Part shown: one piece after another, positions 51,667 to 60,415 of the stretch | How the letters are laid out: every line of letters starts with the position of its first letter | Numbering within the stretch: the stretch's first letter is position 1 | From: Streptomyces griseosporeus | GTDB lineage: Bacteria; Actinomycetota; Actinomycetes; Streptomycetales; Streptomycetaceae | Assembly (NCBI RefSeq): GCF_014656055.1 | Contig: NZ_BNBR01000003.1 | Span: 680,482-744,481 of the forward strand | Reading direction: 5' to 3' | Length of the DNA: 64,000 nt | The notes under the pieces: generated by a model | Told to the model about the DNA's origin: nothing | Databases searched by the model: none | What the model saw: only the letters and a program-made list of their open reading frames with translations | Made by a program: the position numbers and the translations under genes

Positions 51667-53352
51667 TCACGCGTACGGACGGGCGCTGAGCCCGAAGGAC
51701 AGGCCGCGGTCGTACCGGTCCCCCAGCTCCTCCAGCAGCGCGTCCTCGATCTCGGGCGGCAGCTGCGCGCCGGACGGCCGCTCGACGGCCGACAGACGGG
51801 TGAGCGCGGCCACGAGCCACTCCGGGCGCGCCAGGAAGTCACCGGAGGCCGCGGTGCGGTGGACGCCCAGGCAGGCGGCGGCCGCGAGGGCCACGGTGTA
51901 GCGGGCCGCGAGCCGGCGCACCGGCACCTCGGCGTCGATCGCCAGCTGCGGCGGCCGCAGGGCGGTGCCGGTCTCGGTGAGCGCCGCGAAGGCGCGTACG
52001 TGGTCCTCGGCGAGCGGGCGTACGGCCGACGGCAGCTCCTCGTCGAGCACGGTGGGCAGCGAGGCCGCGAGCGGGTCCCGGCCGCCGGCGACCGACCGCA
52101 GTCCGGGCAGGTCCAGTGCGGGCAGGTCGGCCTCCGCGGCGAACAGGGCGTCGGGTGCGGGGGCCGGGTCGCGCCGGGAGCGGCCGAGCAGGCCGGGCAG
52201 CTGGGGAAGCAGCGCGGACAGGCAGGCCGCGCGGGCGATGTGGGCGAAGGCGACCGGCCGGATGTCACGGGCGAGCTTCTGGAACACGGCGTGCTCGCCG
52301 TCGCGCCGGTAGAACTCCGAGCCCATCACCGTGGACAGCCGCTCGACCGCGTCCGTGAGCAGGCCCGCGACCAGGTACTTCACCGTCGGAGCGTGCACAC
52401 TGCCGGCCTGCGGGCACACCTGGAGGGCACGGGTCGCCGCCCGGCAGAGCGCCTCGCAGACCAGCAGGTCGGCGAACGCCTCGGCCAGGGTCGTGCGCAC
52501 GATGGGGAGGGCCGCCGCCGGCCGGCCGTAGAGCACGCGCCCCCGCGTGTGGTGCAGCGTGACGCGCAGGGCCGTGTCGAGCACGGCGGTGCTCATCGCC
52601 GGGAACGCGATCCGGGTCACCTGGAAGGCGCGGACCACCGTGTCCACGCCCGTGCCCTCGGCACCGAGCAGCGCGCTGCCGGGCACTTCGAGGCCGTCCG
52701 CCGCCATGCCGCCGAGCCGCAGGCCGCGCATGCCGACGGAGCGGAACCGGGGCAGGACGCGCACCCGCGCCGGGTCGAGCAGGTCGGCGCCGAAGAAGAG
52801 CAGGGAGTGCGAGCGGGGCCCGTTCGACTCGTTCGTGCGGGCCAGGACGACCAGGGCGTCGGCGCGGTCGAAGTTGGAGATGGACTCCTTGCGGCCGTGC
52901 AGGCGCAGAGCGCCGTCGTCGGCGCGCCGTGCCGCGAAGGAGCTGGCGGAGATGTCGTTGCCGTGCGCCAGCTCGTGGACGGCGCAGGTGATCCTGCGGT
53001 TGTCGAGCAGCAGGCCGGCCGCCTCGCGGCGCTGCTCGGGCGATCCGGCGGTCCAGACGTGGACGGTGGGCAGGAGCTGCCCGCCGCGGCCCAGGCCGAG
53101 GGCCGGGTCGCGCCGGTACACCGAGCGCATCAGCTCGACCATGTCGTCGACGCGTTCGAGCCGGCCGCCGAGCGCCCGGGGCACGAACTCGGCGTGCAGG
53201 CCGAAGTCGTCCAGGGCGGCCTCGGCGGCCGCGGCCGTCTCCTCGCGTTCGTCGGCGGCGACGGCGGCGGCGAAGCCGGCCGGGTTGCCGGCGTCCCAGG
53301 GGTCGCCGAGAAGTTTCTCCAGATGGTCCGTGCGGGACCATATGCCGGTCAT
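51667..53352 (-). CDS. Acyl-CoA dehydrogenase-like flavoprotein 1 (divergent)
   Basis: This 561-residue enzyme is longer than a standard acyl-CoA dehydrogenase (about 380) and resembles those in lipopeptide clusters that desaturate the fatty acid starter on an ACP. The family fold is visible from YRRDPALGLGRGGQ through VTRIAFPAMSTAVLDTALR, but the usual flavin-contact motif near residue 140 is degenerate (CAVHELAHGNDI), so its chemistry may differ from its partner. Its ATG overlaps the stop of dehydrogenase 2 (ATGA). Together with that enzyme it could introduce two double bonds. Confidence 0.87.
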   Translation of the reverse strand: MTGIWSRTDHLEKLLGDPWDAGNPAGFAAAVAADEREETAAAAEAALDDFGLHAEFVPRALGGRLERVDDMVELMRSVYRRDPALGLGRGGQLLPTVHVWTAGSPEQRREAAGLLLDNRRITCAVHELAHGNDISASSFAARRADDGALRLHGRKESISNFDRADALVVLARTNESNGPRSHSLLFFGADLLDPARVRVLPRFRSVGMRGLRLGGMAADGLEVPGSALLGAEGTGVDTVVRAFQVTRIAFPAMSTAVLDTALRVTLHHTRGRVLYGRPAAALPIVRTTLAEAFADLLVCEALCRAATRALQVCPQAGSVHAPTVKYLVAGLLTDAVERLSTVMGSEFYRRDGEHAVFQKLARDIRPVAFAHIARAACLSALLPQLPGLLGRSRRDPAPAPDALFAAEADLPALDLPGLRSVAGGRDPLAASLPTVLDEELPSAVRPLAEDHVRAFAALTETGTALRPPQLAIDAEVPVRRLAARYTVALAAAACLGVHRTAASGDFLARPEWLVAALTRLSAVERPSGAQLPPEIEDALLEELGDRYDRGLSFGLSARPYA

Positions 53353-55214
53353 GCTGCCTCCACGTCGCGTGCGGACCCGGGGCCGCCGGCGGACGGCTCG
53401 TCGGGCAGGACCACCGGGGCGTCCGTCTCGGTCGCGTCGAGCAGCGTCACGGGGACGTCCGGCGCGGCCGTCAGGAGGGCGCCCAGCTCGCCGTACACCC
53501 GCGGGGCGTCCGCCGGTTCGGCGCCCAGGCCTTCGAGGACGACGGCCAGGCAGCCGCGCAGCCACAGCGCGTCCCTCCTCCACGGCCCGTCGCGCAGCTC
53601 CGGGCGGGCCCGGTGCAGCGCGAGGGCGGCGGTGCCCGCGAAGCACCACTCGTAGCGCTCGGCGAGCCGCATCGCGGCGGTGCTCGGCGCGCCGCCGGTG
53701 GGGCGCAGGGCAGCGGTGTCGCGGCCCAGCTGTTCGCAGGCCGCGAGCAGGGCGCGGGCCATGGCCGTGACGGCCGGCTCCTCGACCTCCTCCTCCGCGG
53801 CCAGTTCGGCCACCAGGCCGGGCAGGGCGCCGAGCAGGGCGTCGCGCGGGGTCATCAGGCGGAGGCGGTCCGCGTCGAGCGGGTCGAGCGGGTGGTCCGC
53901 GCGCAGCCACCGCGCCGGGGACCCGGCACCGGCGGGGTCCGGCCGGCGGCCGGGGCGCAGCACGGGCAGGACGGCGGCGAGGCCGGCCCGGTTGACCCAC
54001 GTGCTGCCGTCGAAGAGCGGGACGACCTGATGGTCGCGCTCCAGCTTGGCGAAGGCTCCGTATCCCTCGACCTCGGTGAGGAACCCGCGGGCGCCCAAGA
54101 GGTCCCCGACCAGCCGGAGCTGCCCCTGGATCAGGCCCGGCACGAACGCCTTGGCCACCGCGGACACGACGCTCAGCTGCTCGGGGATCTGGTGGGCCGC
54201 CCGCGCGGCGGTGTGTGCGACGGTCTCGGCGAGGAACTGCCGGGCCACGGCACGGCCCGCGACGTCCCGTGCGTGCGGCAGGTCGGCCAGGAAGCGCCCG
54301 TACAGGCGTCGTTCGCCGAGGAAGCGGCGCAGGAGCGCGAGCGCGTGGTCGCCGGCGCCCAGGGACAGCGACACGCACACGATGCGGGTCAGCTGCAGTG
54401 ATTTGAGCACCAGTTCGAGGCCGCCGCCGACCGTGCCGACCAGGGCGTGTGCGGGCACCCTGGCGTCGTCGAACTCCAGGCCGCTGATGTCGGCGCCCCG
54501 GATGCCGTGCGTGGGCATCTTGGGCAGGGGGCGCACCGTCCCGGCCGGGGTGGCGCGCCTGTCGATCAGGAAGAGGCTGAACCCGCGTGCCCCGCCGCTC
54601 GGTTCGGTGCGGGCGAGGACGCACATCAGGTTGCCCCTGGTGGCGTTGTTCACCGGCCACTTGCGGCCGCTCAGGCGCCAGCCCGAGCCGTGCCGGGTGG
54701 CGGTGAGGGAACCGGCGAGCAGGTCGCTGCCGCCGCCGGGCTCGGTCAGACCCCAGGCCACGGGCTCCCCCGCGAGGACGTGCCGGGCCAGCAGGTGGGC
54801 GGGGCCGTCGTCGCCGGCCGCCCAGACGCAGACCCCGCCGAGGAAGGTCTTGCCGTGCGCCACGGCCACCGTCAGATCGCGGGCGGCGATCCGGCGCAGC
54901 ACGGCGACGAACTCGTCGAGCCGCTCCTGGCGTCCGCCGTAGCGCGTCGGGACGTAGAACTCCGGGAGTCCCCAGGCGTCGAGCGCGGCGCACGCCTCGG
55001 CCGGAAAGGCCTCCTTCTCGTCGTGCGCGGCAAGCAGCCCGGGGTCGAAGGGGCCTCCGCCGCACGACCATTCCCGCAGGCGGGCGTCGAGGGCGGCGAC
55101 GGTCGGGGGTGCGGTGGGTCCGGTGGTGACCGTGGGCGGCGCGGCGGTGGTCGGGTGGGCGTCCGCGGTGCCGGGCTCGGGTGTCGGGTCCGGTGCTCTC
55201 CAGGGCGTCGTCAT
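53349..55214 (-). CDS. Acyl-CoA dehydrogenase-like flavoprotein 2
   Basis: This 621-residue protein contains the clear family signature WGLTEPGGGSD near residue 150 and SGRKWPVNNA after it. The segments RIVCVSLSLGAGDHALAL and RGFLTEVEGYGAF support the acyl-CoA dehydrogenase fold. A Thr/Pro/Ala-rich N-terminal tail precedes the fold, and a long helical C-terminal part is unlike classic enzymes but like the large cluster-borne type. The ATG at 55214 overlaps the FAAL stop. It probably oxidises the ACP-bound fatty acid to an enoyl form. Confidence 0.9.
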   Translation of the reverse strand: MTTPWRAPDPTPEPGTADAHPTTAAPPTVTTGPTAPPTVAALDARLREWSCGGGPFDPGLLAAHDEKEAFPAEACAALDAWGLPEFYVPTRYGGRQERLDEFVAVLRRIAARDLTVAVAHGKTFLGGVCVWAAGDDGPAHLLARHVLAGEPVAWGLTEPGGGSDLLAGSLTATRHGSGWRLSGRKWPVNNATRGNLMCVLARTEPSGGARGFSLFLIDRRATPAGTVRPLPKMPTHGIRGADISGLEFDDARVPAHALVGTVGGGLELVLKSLQLTRIVCVSLSLGAGDHALALLRRFLGERRLYGRFLADLPHARDVAGRAVARQFLAETVAHTAARAAHQIPEQLSVVSAVAKAFVPGLIQGQLRLVGDLLGARGFLTEVEGYGAFAKLERDHQVVPLFDGSTWVNRAGLAAVLPVLRPGRRPDPAGAGSPARWLRADHPLDPLDADRLRLMTPRDALLGALPGLVAELAAEEEVEEPAVTAMARALLAACEQLGRDTAALRPTGGAPSTAAMRLAERYEWCFAGTAALALHRARPELRDGPWRRDALWLRGCLAVVLEGLGAEPADAPRVYGELGALLTAAPDVPVTLLDATETDAPVVLPDEPSAGGPGSARDVEAA

Positions 55215-56989
55215 CCGCGTTCTCCCGCCGGTATCGCGACGGGGCGGTCGGCCGTCGTGTAGCCGTCGGCCCACAGCGGCTCCAGCTCGCCGTTGGCGTA
55301 CAGGGTGCGCATGGTGCCGCGCTGGATCTTGCCGCTGGTGGTGCGGCGTACGGCACCGCGGCGCATCAGGAGCACGGCGTCGGCGCGCAGGCCGAACTCG
55401 CGGGCCACGGTGGCGCGCACGCCCGCCGCGAGGCGGGCCAGCTCCTCGTCCTGGGCGCGGCGGCGGACCTCGTGGATGACCACGAGCCGGCCGTCGGTGT
55501 CGCCGGCGCCGGAGGCGACCGCGACGACGGAGCCGACCGTGTCACGCAACTCCTCGTGCTGCCGGCGCAGTTCGTGCTCGATGTCGTGCGGGTAGATGTT
55601 CCGGCCGCGGACGATCATCATCTCCTTGATGCGGCCGGTGACGTAGATCTCGCCCTCCAGCAGGGCGCCGAGGTCGCCGGTGCGCAGCCAGCCCCCTGCG
55701 TCACCGGGATCGCCGGACACCCGGTTGCCGAACGTGGCCTCGGTGGCGGCGGGGTTGCGCCAGTACCCGTCGACGACGAGTTCACCGCGCAGCCAGATCT
55801 CGCCCACCGAGCCCTCCGGCAGGGCCTCGCCGGTGGCCGGGTCGACGATACGGGCCTGAAGGTGCCGCGGCTCGCCGCAGCTGACGAGGGTCCGTCCCGC
55901 GCCGCCGTCCGCCTGCTCGATCCGGCCCGCCTCCAGTGCGTCGGGGTCGACGGTGAGGACGCGCGGGACGCGGCCCGACGTGGTCGAGATCATCAGGGTG
56001 GTCTCGGCCATGCCGTAGCAGGGCGTGAGCTGTTCGGGGCGGATGCCGGCGGGCGCGAACCGCTCCGCGAACTCCGCCAGGACGCTCGCCTTGACCGGTT
56101 CCGAGCCGCTGATGGTCTGCGTCCAGCGGGAGAGGTCGAGGTCGCCGATGGAGTCCTCGGGCACCCGGGTCAGGCACAGCTCGTACGCGAAGTTGGGTGC
56201 GGCGGACAGGCCGATGTCGAAGCGGTCGACGAGTTCGAGCCAGGCGCGCGGGCGGCGCAGGAAGGCCGCCGGGGTCATCAGGGCGATGCCACGGCCCGCG
56301 AGCAGCGGGGTCAGGATGTGCCCCATCAGGCCCATGTCGTGGTAGTTGGGGATCCAGCCGCCGTAGCGCTGGCCCTCGCGCACCGGTAGATACGTGTCAA
56401 TGGCGTGCGCGTTGAGCAGCAGGTTGCGCTGGGTGACCTGGGCGCCCTTGGGGTCGCTGGTGGAGCCCGAGGTGTACTGGAGCAGCGCCAGGTCGTGGGG
56501 GTGCGCGGCGTGCGGGGTGAACGGCTCGGTGAGCGGCTCCGGGTCGACGTCGGGGATCAGCACGGGGACGTCGAGGTCCTCCGCCCCGGCCCAGGTGAGC
56601 ACGTCGTCCAGTTCGTCGGGCCCGGTGAGCACCACGCCGATCCCGGCGTCCCGCGCGATGCCGCTCACCCGGCGCCGGTCCTGCTTGTAGCGGCCGGGCA
56701 TCGACGACGGGACCGGTACGAGACCCGCGTAGAAGCAGCCGAGGAGGGCGACGACGAACTCGGCGGAGTTCGGCAGCAGGAGCAGCGCGCGGTCGCCGGG
56801 GCGGCAGCCGCGCAGCAGGTCGGCGGCGCAGCCGCGGGCGGCGCGGTCGAGCTGCTCGTAGGTCACCCACTGGGTGGTGGAGGGGTCGGAGGGGTCGGGC
56901 ACGATCGCGACGGCGCGGTAGTCGCCGCGTGTGCGCGCGTGCTCGGTGAAGATCTCGACGACGTTCGAGGCGCCGGTCAGGTCAGCCAT
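55211..56989 (-). CDS. Fatty acyl-AMP ligase (FAAL)
   Basis: This 592-residue ANL-superfamily enzyme activates a free fatty acid with ATP and passes it to the ACP. The core motif LLQYTSGSTSDPKGAQVTQ lies near residue 180, the GGWIPNYHDMGLMGHI segment is typical of FAALs rather than CoA ligases, and the C-terminal GDLGALLEGEIYVTGRIKEM and RGRNIYPHDIE match the family. It sits 63 bp after the thioesterase gene and overlaps dehydrogenase 2. This gene set is the hallmark of lipoinitiation in NRPS lipopeptide pathways. Confidence 0.94.
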   Translation of the reverse strand: MADLTGASNVVEIFTEHARTRGDYRAVAIVPDPSDPSTTQWVTYEQLDRAARGCAADLLRGCRPGDRALLLLPNSAEFVVALLGCFYAGLVPVPSSMPGRYKQDRRRVSGIARDAGIGVVLTGPDELDDVLTWAGAEDLDVPVLIPDVDPEPLTEPFTPHAAHPHDLALLQYTSGSTSDPKGAQVTQRNLLLNAHAIDTYLPVREGQRYGGWIPNYHDMGLMGHILTPLLAGRGIALMTPAAFLRRPRAWLELVDRFDIGLSAAPNFAYELCLTRVPEDSIGDLDLSRWTQTISGSEPVKASVLAEFAERFAPAGIRPEQLTPCYGMAETTLMISTTSGRVPRVLTVDPDALEAGRIEQADGGAGRTLVSCGEPRHLQARIVDPATGEALPEGSVGEIWLRGELVVDGYWRNPAATEATFGNRVSGDPGDAGGWLRTGDLGALLEGEIYVTGRIKEMMIVRGRNIYPHDIEHELRRQHEELRDTVGSVVAVASGAGDTDGRLVVIHEVRRRAQDEELARLAAGVRATVAREFGLRADAVLLMRRGAVRRTTSGKIQRGTMRTLYANGELEPLWADGYTTADRPVAIPAGERG

Positions 56990-57052
56990 GCTGCGCGAAC
57001 TCCTGTGGTCGTGGGGTCTGTGCGACGCGATCGGCGCCGTGACGTGCGGGGT

Positions 57053-57814
57053 TCAGGAACGGCGGCCCGGCAGCCAGGGGGTGAGCTGGTCGAGCACCGG
57101 CTGCTCGTCGTCGAGGTAGAAGTGGCCGCCGGGCAGGACGCGGGTGCCGAAGGCGCCGCCCGCGCAGGCCCGCCACCGGGTGAGCTGCTCGGGTGAGACG
57201 TCCGGGTCCTCGCTGCCGCCGAGGACGAGCAGGGGGGCGCGCACCGGGACCGGCGGGGTGCGGAGGTAGCCGGCCACGACGCCGAAGTCGGCGCGGATGG
57301 AGGGCAGGACGAGTTCGAGCAGCTCGGGGGAGTCGAGCAGGTCGGTGAAGCCGTCGTTGAGGCGGCGCAGTTCCTCGATCAGGCCCTCGTCGTCCAGGGC
57401 GTGCCGGTCGTGGTTCTCGCGCTCGTGGGGGGCGCGGGACCCGGAGACGGCGAGCAGGTCGACGACCTGCCCGTGGCGGCGTTCGAGTTCGAGGGTGACT
57501 TCGTACGCGACGACGGCGCCCATGCTGTGGCCGAACAGGGCGAGGGGCTCGCCGAGGAAGGGCTCCAGGGAGTCGGCGATCGGGCCGATCAGGTCGTCCA
57601 TGGAGTGGGGGGCGGGCTCGCCGAGCCGGTCCTGCCGGCCGGGGTACTGCACGCCGTGCACCTCGACGTCGGCGGGCAGGCCCGCGGGCCAGGCGCGGTA
57701 CGCCTGCGCGGTGCCGCCGGCGTGCGGGGCGCACACGAGCCGGCACCGGGGCCTCGCCACACGGCGGAACGTCTTGAGCCACCGTGACTGCGTGTGCAGG
57801 TCCTCAACGGTCAC
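57053..57814 (-). CDS. Type II thioesterase
   Basis: This 253-residue alpha/beta hydrolase removes misprimed or stalled groups from carrier proteins. The nucleophile motif GHSMG is near residue 93, an acidic residue lies in GGSEDPDVSP near 201, and the histidine is in GGHFYLDDE near 228. The N-terminal CAPHAGGTAQAYRAW oxyanion segment is typical of type II enzymes. It starts at GTG 57814 with GGAGGGG upstream and is the first gene of the lipid operon, just downstream of the cluster promoter motif. Confidence 0.94.
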   Translation of the reverse strand: MTVEDLHTQSRWLKTFRRVARPRCRLVCAPHAGGTAQAYRAWPAGLPADVEVHGVQYPGRQDRLGEPAPHSMDDLIGPIADSLEPFLGEPLALFGHSMGAVVAYEVTLELERRHGQVVDLLAVSGSRAPHERENHDRHALDDEGLIEELRRLNDGFTDLLDSPELLELVLPSIRADFGVVAGYLRTPPVPVRAPLLVLGGSEDPDVSPEQLTRWRACAGGAFGTRVLPGGHFYLDDEQPVLDQLTPWLPGRRS

Positions 57815-57869
57815 TTTCTTCCCCTCCCATCGCGCTTGCGCCGACCAGCACATCCAGCGGTGCTATCCG

Positions 57870-57881
57870 GGCTCTATAACC
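57870..57881 (-). promoter_or_regulatory. Cluster promoter motif upstream of the lipid operon
   Basis: On the minus strand GGTTATAGAGCC lies 56-67 bp upstream of the thioesterase start. It shares TATAGAGCC with the mbtH1 copy at the same distance. Confidence 0.5.
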
Positions 57882-57937
57882 GGGGGCCGGGAAGGGCGGG
57901 GAGGGGGTGGGGCGGCGGGCGCGGCCGGGCACGCGAA

Positions 57938-57973
57938 AGGCGGCGGCCCCGGGGGTTCCCGGGGCCGCCGCCT
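57938..57973 (-). terminator. Hairpin terminator after the ABC permease gene
   Basis: The perfect 16-bp arms AGGCGGCGGCCCCGGG and its complement, with a four-base loop, lie 47 bp after the permease stop. Confidence 0.88.
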
Positions 57974-58019
57974 GCGTGTACGTCCTCCTTCCGGCCTTTC
58001 GCCTCTCGCCCCCTGCGCC

Positions 58020-60410
58020 TTACGCCGTCTGCCGCTTGAGCGTCTTGGCCGTGACGGCGACCCCGGCGAGGACCGCCGCCGCCAGCGTGCCGAGGACGGC
58101 GGTGACGATGGTGCCGGTGTTCAGGTGCAGGCTCACGTCCGAGGAGGTGGCCTCGGACAGGCCCGCCGCCATGCCGGCCAGCGGGGGCAGCGTGACCAGC
58201 ACACCGAGGGCGGCGCCGATGACGACGACCAGGGTGGTCTCGCCGACCGAGGTGAACAGCAGCTGGCGGACGGTGCCGCCGGCCGACTTCATCACCCCGA
58301 AGTCGCGGCGCCGGCCGTGGGCCGCCATGGCCATGCTGTTGGCGACGGCGATCACGCTGTAGCCGACGGCGATGACGATCAGCATCATGGCGAGGGAGTC
58401 GGTGAGCTTGGCGTCGGTGTTGTAGTCGGCCAGGGCGAACTGGGCGGCGTCGTGCAGGGCCACTCCGGGGACCGCGGCCGAGGCCTTGAGGCCGGCGGGG
58501 ACGAAGATGTCGTCGGTGAGCGCGGCCGGGTCGTGGGCGCGGACCAGGTCGCGGGCGACCACGAAGTCACCACGGGCCGGGTCGTCGGGCAGCACCTTGG
58601 CGACGGTGAGCGTGACGGTCGCGCCGTCCGCGAACCGGACCGGGACGTCCTGGCCCTGCTTCAGGCCCAGTTCACCGGCGGTCTTCTCGCCGAGGACGGC
58701 CTGTCCCTGCTTGTTCCACTTCGGGTCGCGGCTGCCGAGGACGTCCAGGACGGTGGCCGTACCGCCGCTCGCCTTCTTCGGCTCGACGAACGCGCGGGTC
58801 GGCAGGGCGGCCTTGCCGACCGGGTTGGCGGCGACGACCTCGTCGGTGTTGCCGGGGGTGCCGTCCGGCGTGACGATCGTCTGGCCCGCGACCTTCAGTG
58901 CCTCACCGGCCGGGTAGGCGACCCGCATCGTCTCGACCATGCCGCTGAGCAGCACCGCGAAGCCGACGGCGGCGATCACCGGGGCCACCAGGGAGGCGGC
59001 GCGGCGCGGGTTGGCGACCAGTTCGGCCCGGACCAGGACCGGGGCGGCCTTTCCGCCGCGCTGGAAGGGGGCGGTCAGGATCCGTCCGACGGGTCCGACG
59101 AACACGGGGGCCAGCAGGGCCGCCGCGACGATCAGCGTCATGGTGGCGAAGATCGCCATGTTGATGCGGTTGTCGGCGGTGCTGGTGGCGGTGCCGACGG
59201 CGAGCACGACGCCGAGACCGAGGACGGACAGGCCGGCGATCCAGCGGCCGCGCCCCATGCCCTGGTTGGCGGAGCGGCTGTCGAGCAGCGCCTCGATCGG
59301 GGCGACCTTGGCGGCCTTGCGGCCCGCGGCCCAGGCGCCGATCACGCTGACGCCGATACCGATCACGGAGGCCACGAGCAGCGGCCAGGCGGCGACGTCG
59401 ATCCGCATGCCGGGCGGGGTGACGTCCAGGCCCTTGAGGATCGACAGCAGCAGCGGCGAGGCGGCCACACCGGCCACGCAGCCCACGATCGAGCCGGCCA
59501 GGCCGACCACGGCGGCCTCACCGAGGATCATGCGGCGGACCTGCTTGGGCGAGGCGCCGATGGTGCGCAGGAGGCCGATCTCGCGGCGGCGCATCCCGGT
59601 CGACAGGACCAGCATCGAGGCCACCACGAACACGGTGGTGAACAGGCCCAGGATGGCCATGGCGCTGATCAGCTGGACGCCGAGGAAGCGCTTGTGCTCG
59701 ATGTACTCGGGCTGCAGCTCGGCCCGTCCGTCGCCGGAGACGACGCTGCCGTGCTCGCCGACGACCTTCTTCGCCGCGCTGACGATCGCACCGGTGTCGG
59801 CGCCCTTGTCGGGGATCAGGGCGATGGTGGAGACACCGGGCTGCTGGTGGGCGGCGAACTGCTCGCTGAAGTAGTAGCCGGGGCCGTCCACGGTGCCGAC
59901 GACCTTGAACTGCTGGCGTCCCTGCGTGACGTTGACGGTCAGTTCGCTGCCGACGGCCGCGCCGAGGGCGCGGTCGACCACGACCTCGCCCGCCGCGGCC
60001 GGGGCCCGGCCGGAGACCAGCTTGTACGGTGCCATCCGGGCGCTGGAGAAGCCGTGCCCGGACTCCAGGGCGCCCTCGTCGGTGACGGGCTTGCCGTTCC
60101 TGATCGCCTGGGCGTAGAAGGAGCGGTCCACGACCGCGCCGGCGACGCCGGGGACCTTCTCCAGGCCGGAGACCAGCGGCTTCGCCTCGGTCTCGCTCCA
60201 GGGCATCCGGTCCTCGGGGCTGCCGCCGACGTCGACGGCCTGCGGCGGCAGGGCGAGGGCCGCGGTGCCCTGGTAGCGGGGCTGGACCTTGGCCTTGGCG
60301 GAGTCGTAGATGACCAGGGTGGTGGTGATCAGGGCCACGCCGACCAGGACGGCGACGAAGGCGCCGAGGAAACCGGACCAGCGTTCACGGACGTTCGCGA
60401 GGATCAGCAT
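58020..60410 (-). CDS. ABC transporter permease, FtsX/MacB type
   Basis: This 796-residue membrane protein has an N-terminal helix (FLGAFVAVLVGVALITTTLVI), a large extracytoplasmic domain and two FtsX-like permease domains (about residues 245-380 and 690-790). The SMLVLSTGMRRREIGLLRTIGAS segment and its C-terminal counterpart near HGRRRDFGVMKSAGG are the conserved coupling regions. Such transporters export or detach antibiotics or lipids from the membrane. The ATPase gene is 5 bp upstream and the pair is divergent from a sensor kinase. A role in lipopeptide export or self-protection is likely but inferred. Confidence 0.92.
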   Translation of the reverse strand: MLILANVRERWSGFLGAFVAVLVGVALITTTLVIYDSAKAKVQPRYQGTAALALPPQAVDVGGSPEDRMPWSETEAKPLVSGLEKVPGVAGAVVDRSFYAQAIRNGKPVTDEGALESGHGFSSARMAPYKLVSGRAPAAAGEVVVDRALGAAVGSELTVNVTQGRQQFKVVGTVDGPGYYFSEQFAAHQQPGVSTIALIPDKGADTGAIVSAAKKVVGEHGSVVSGDGRAELQPEYIEHKRFLGVQLISAMAILGLFTTVFVVASMLVLSTGMRRREIGLLRTIGASPKQVRRMILGEAAVVGLAGSIVGCVAGVAASPLLLSILKGLDVTPPGMRIDVAAWPLLVASVIGIGVSVIGAWAAGRKAAKVAPIEALLDSRSANQGMGRGRWIAGLSVLGLGVVLAVGTATSTADNRINMAIFATMTLIVAAALLAPVFVGPVGRILTAPFQRGGKAAPVLVRAELVANPRRAASLVAPVIAAVGFAVLLSGMVETMRVAYPAGEALKVAGQTIVTPDGTPGNTDEVVAANPVGKAALPTRAFVEPKKASGGTATVLDVLGSRDPKWNKQGQAVLGEKTAGELGLKQGQDVPVRFADGATVTLTVAKVLPDDPARGDFVVARDLVRAHDPAALTDDIFVPAGLKASAAVPGVALHDAAQFALADYNTDAKLTDSLAMMLIVIAVGYSVIAVANSMAMAAHGRRRDFGVMKSAGGTVRQLLFTSVGETTLVVVIGAALGVLVTLPPLAGMAAGLSEATSSDVSLHLNTGTIVTAVLGTLAAAVLAGVAVTAKTLKRQTA

Positions 60411-60415
60411 GTCGG

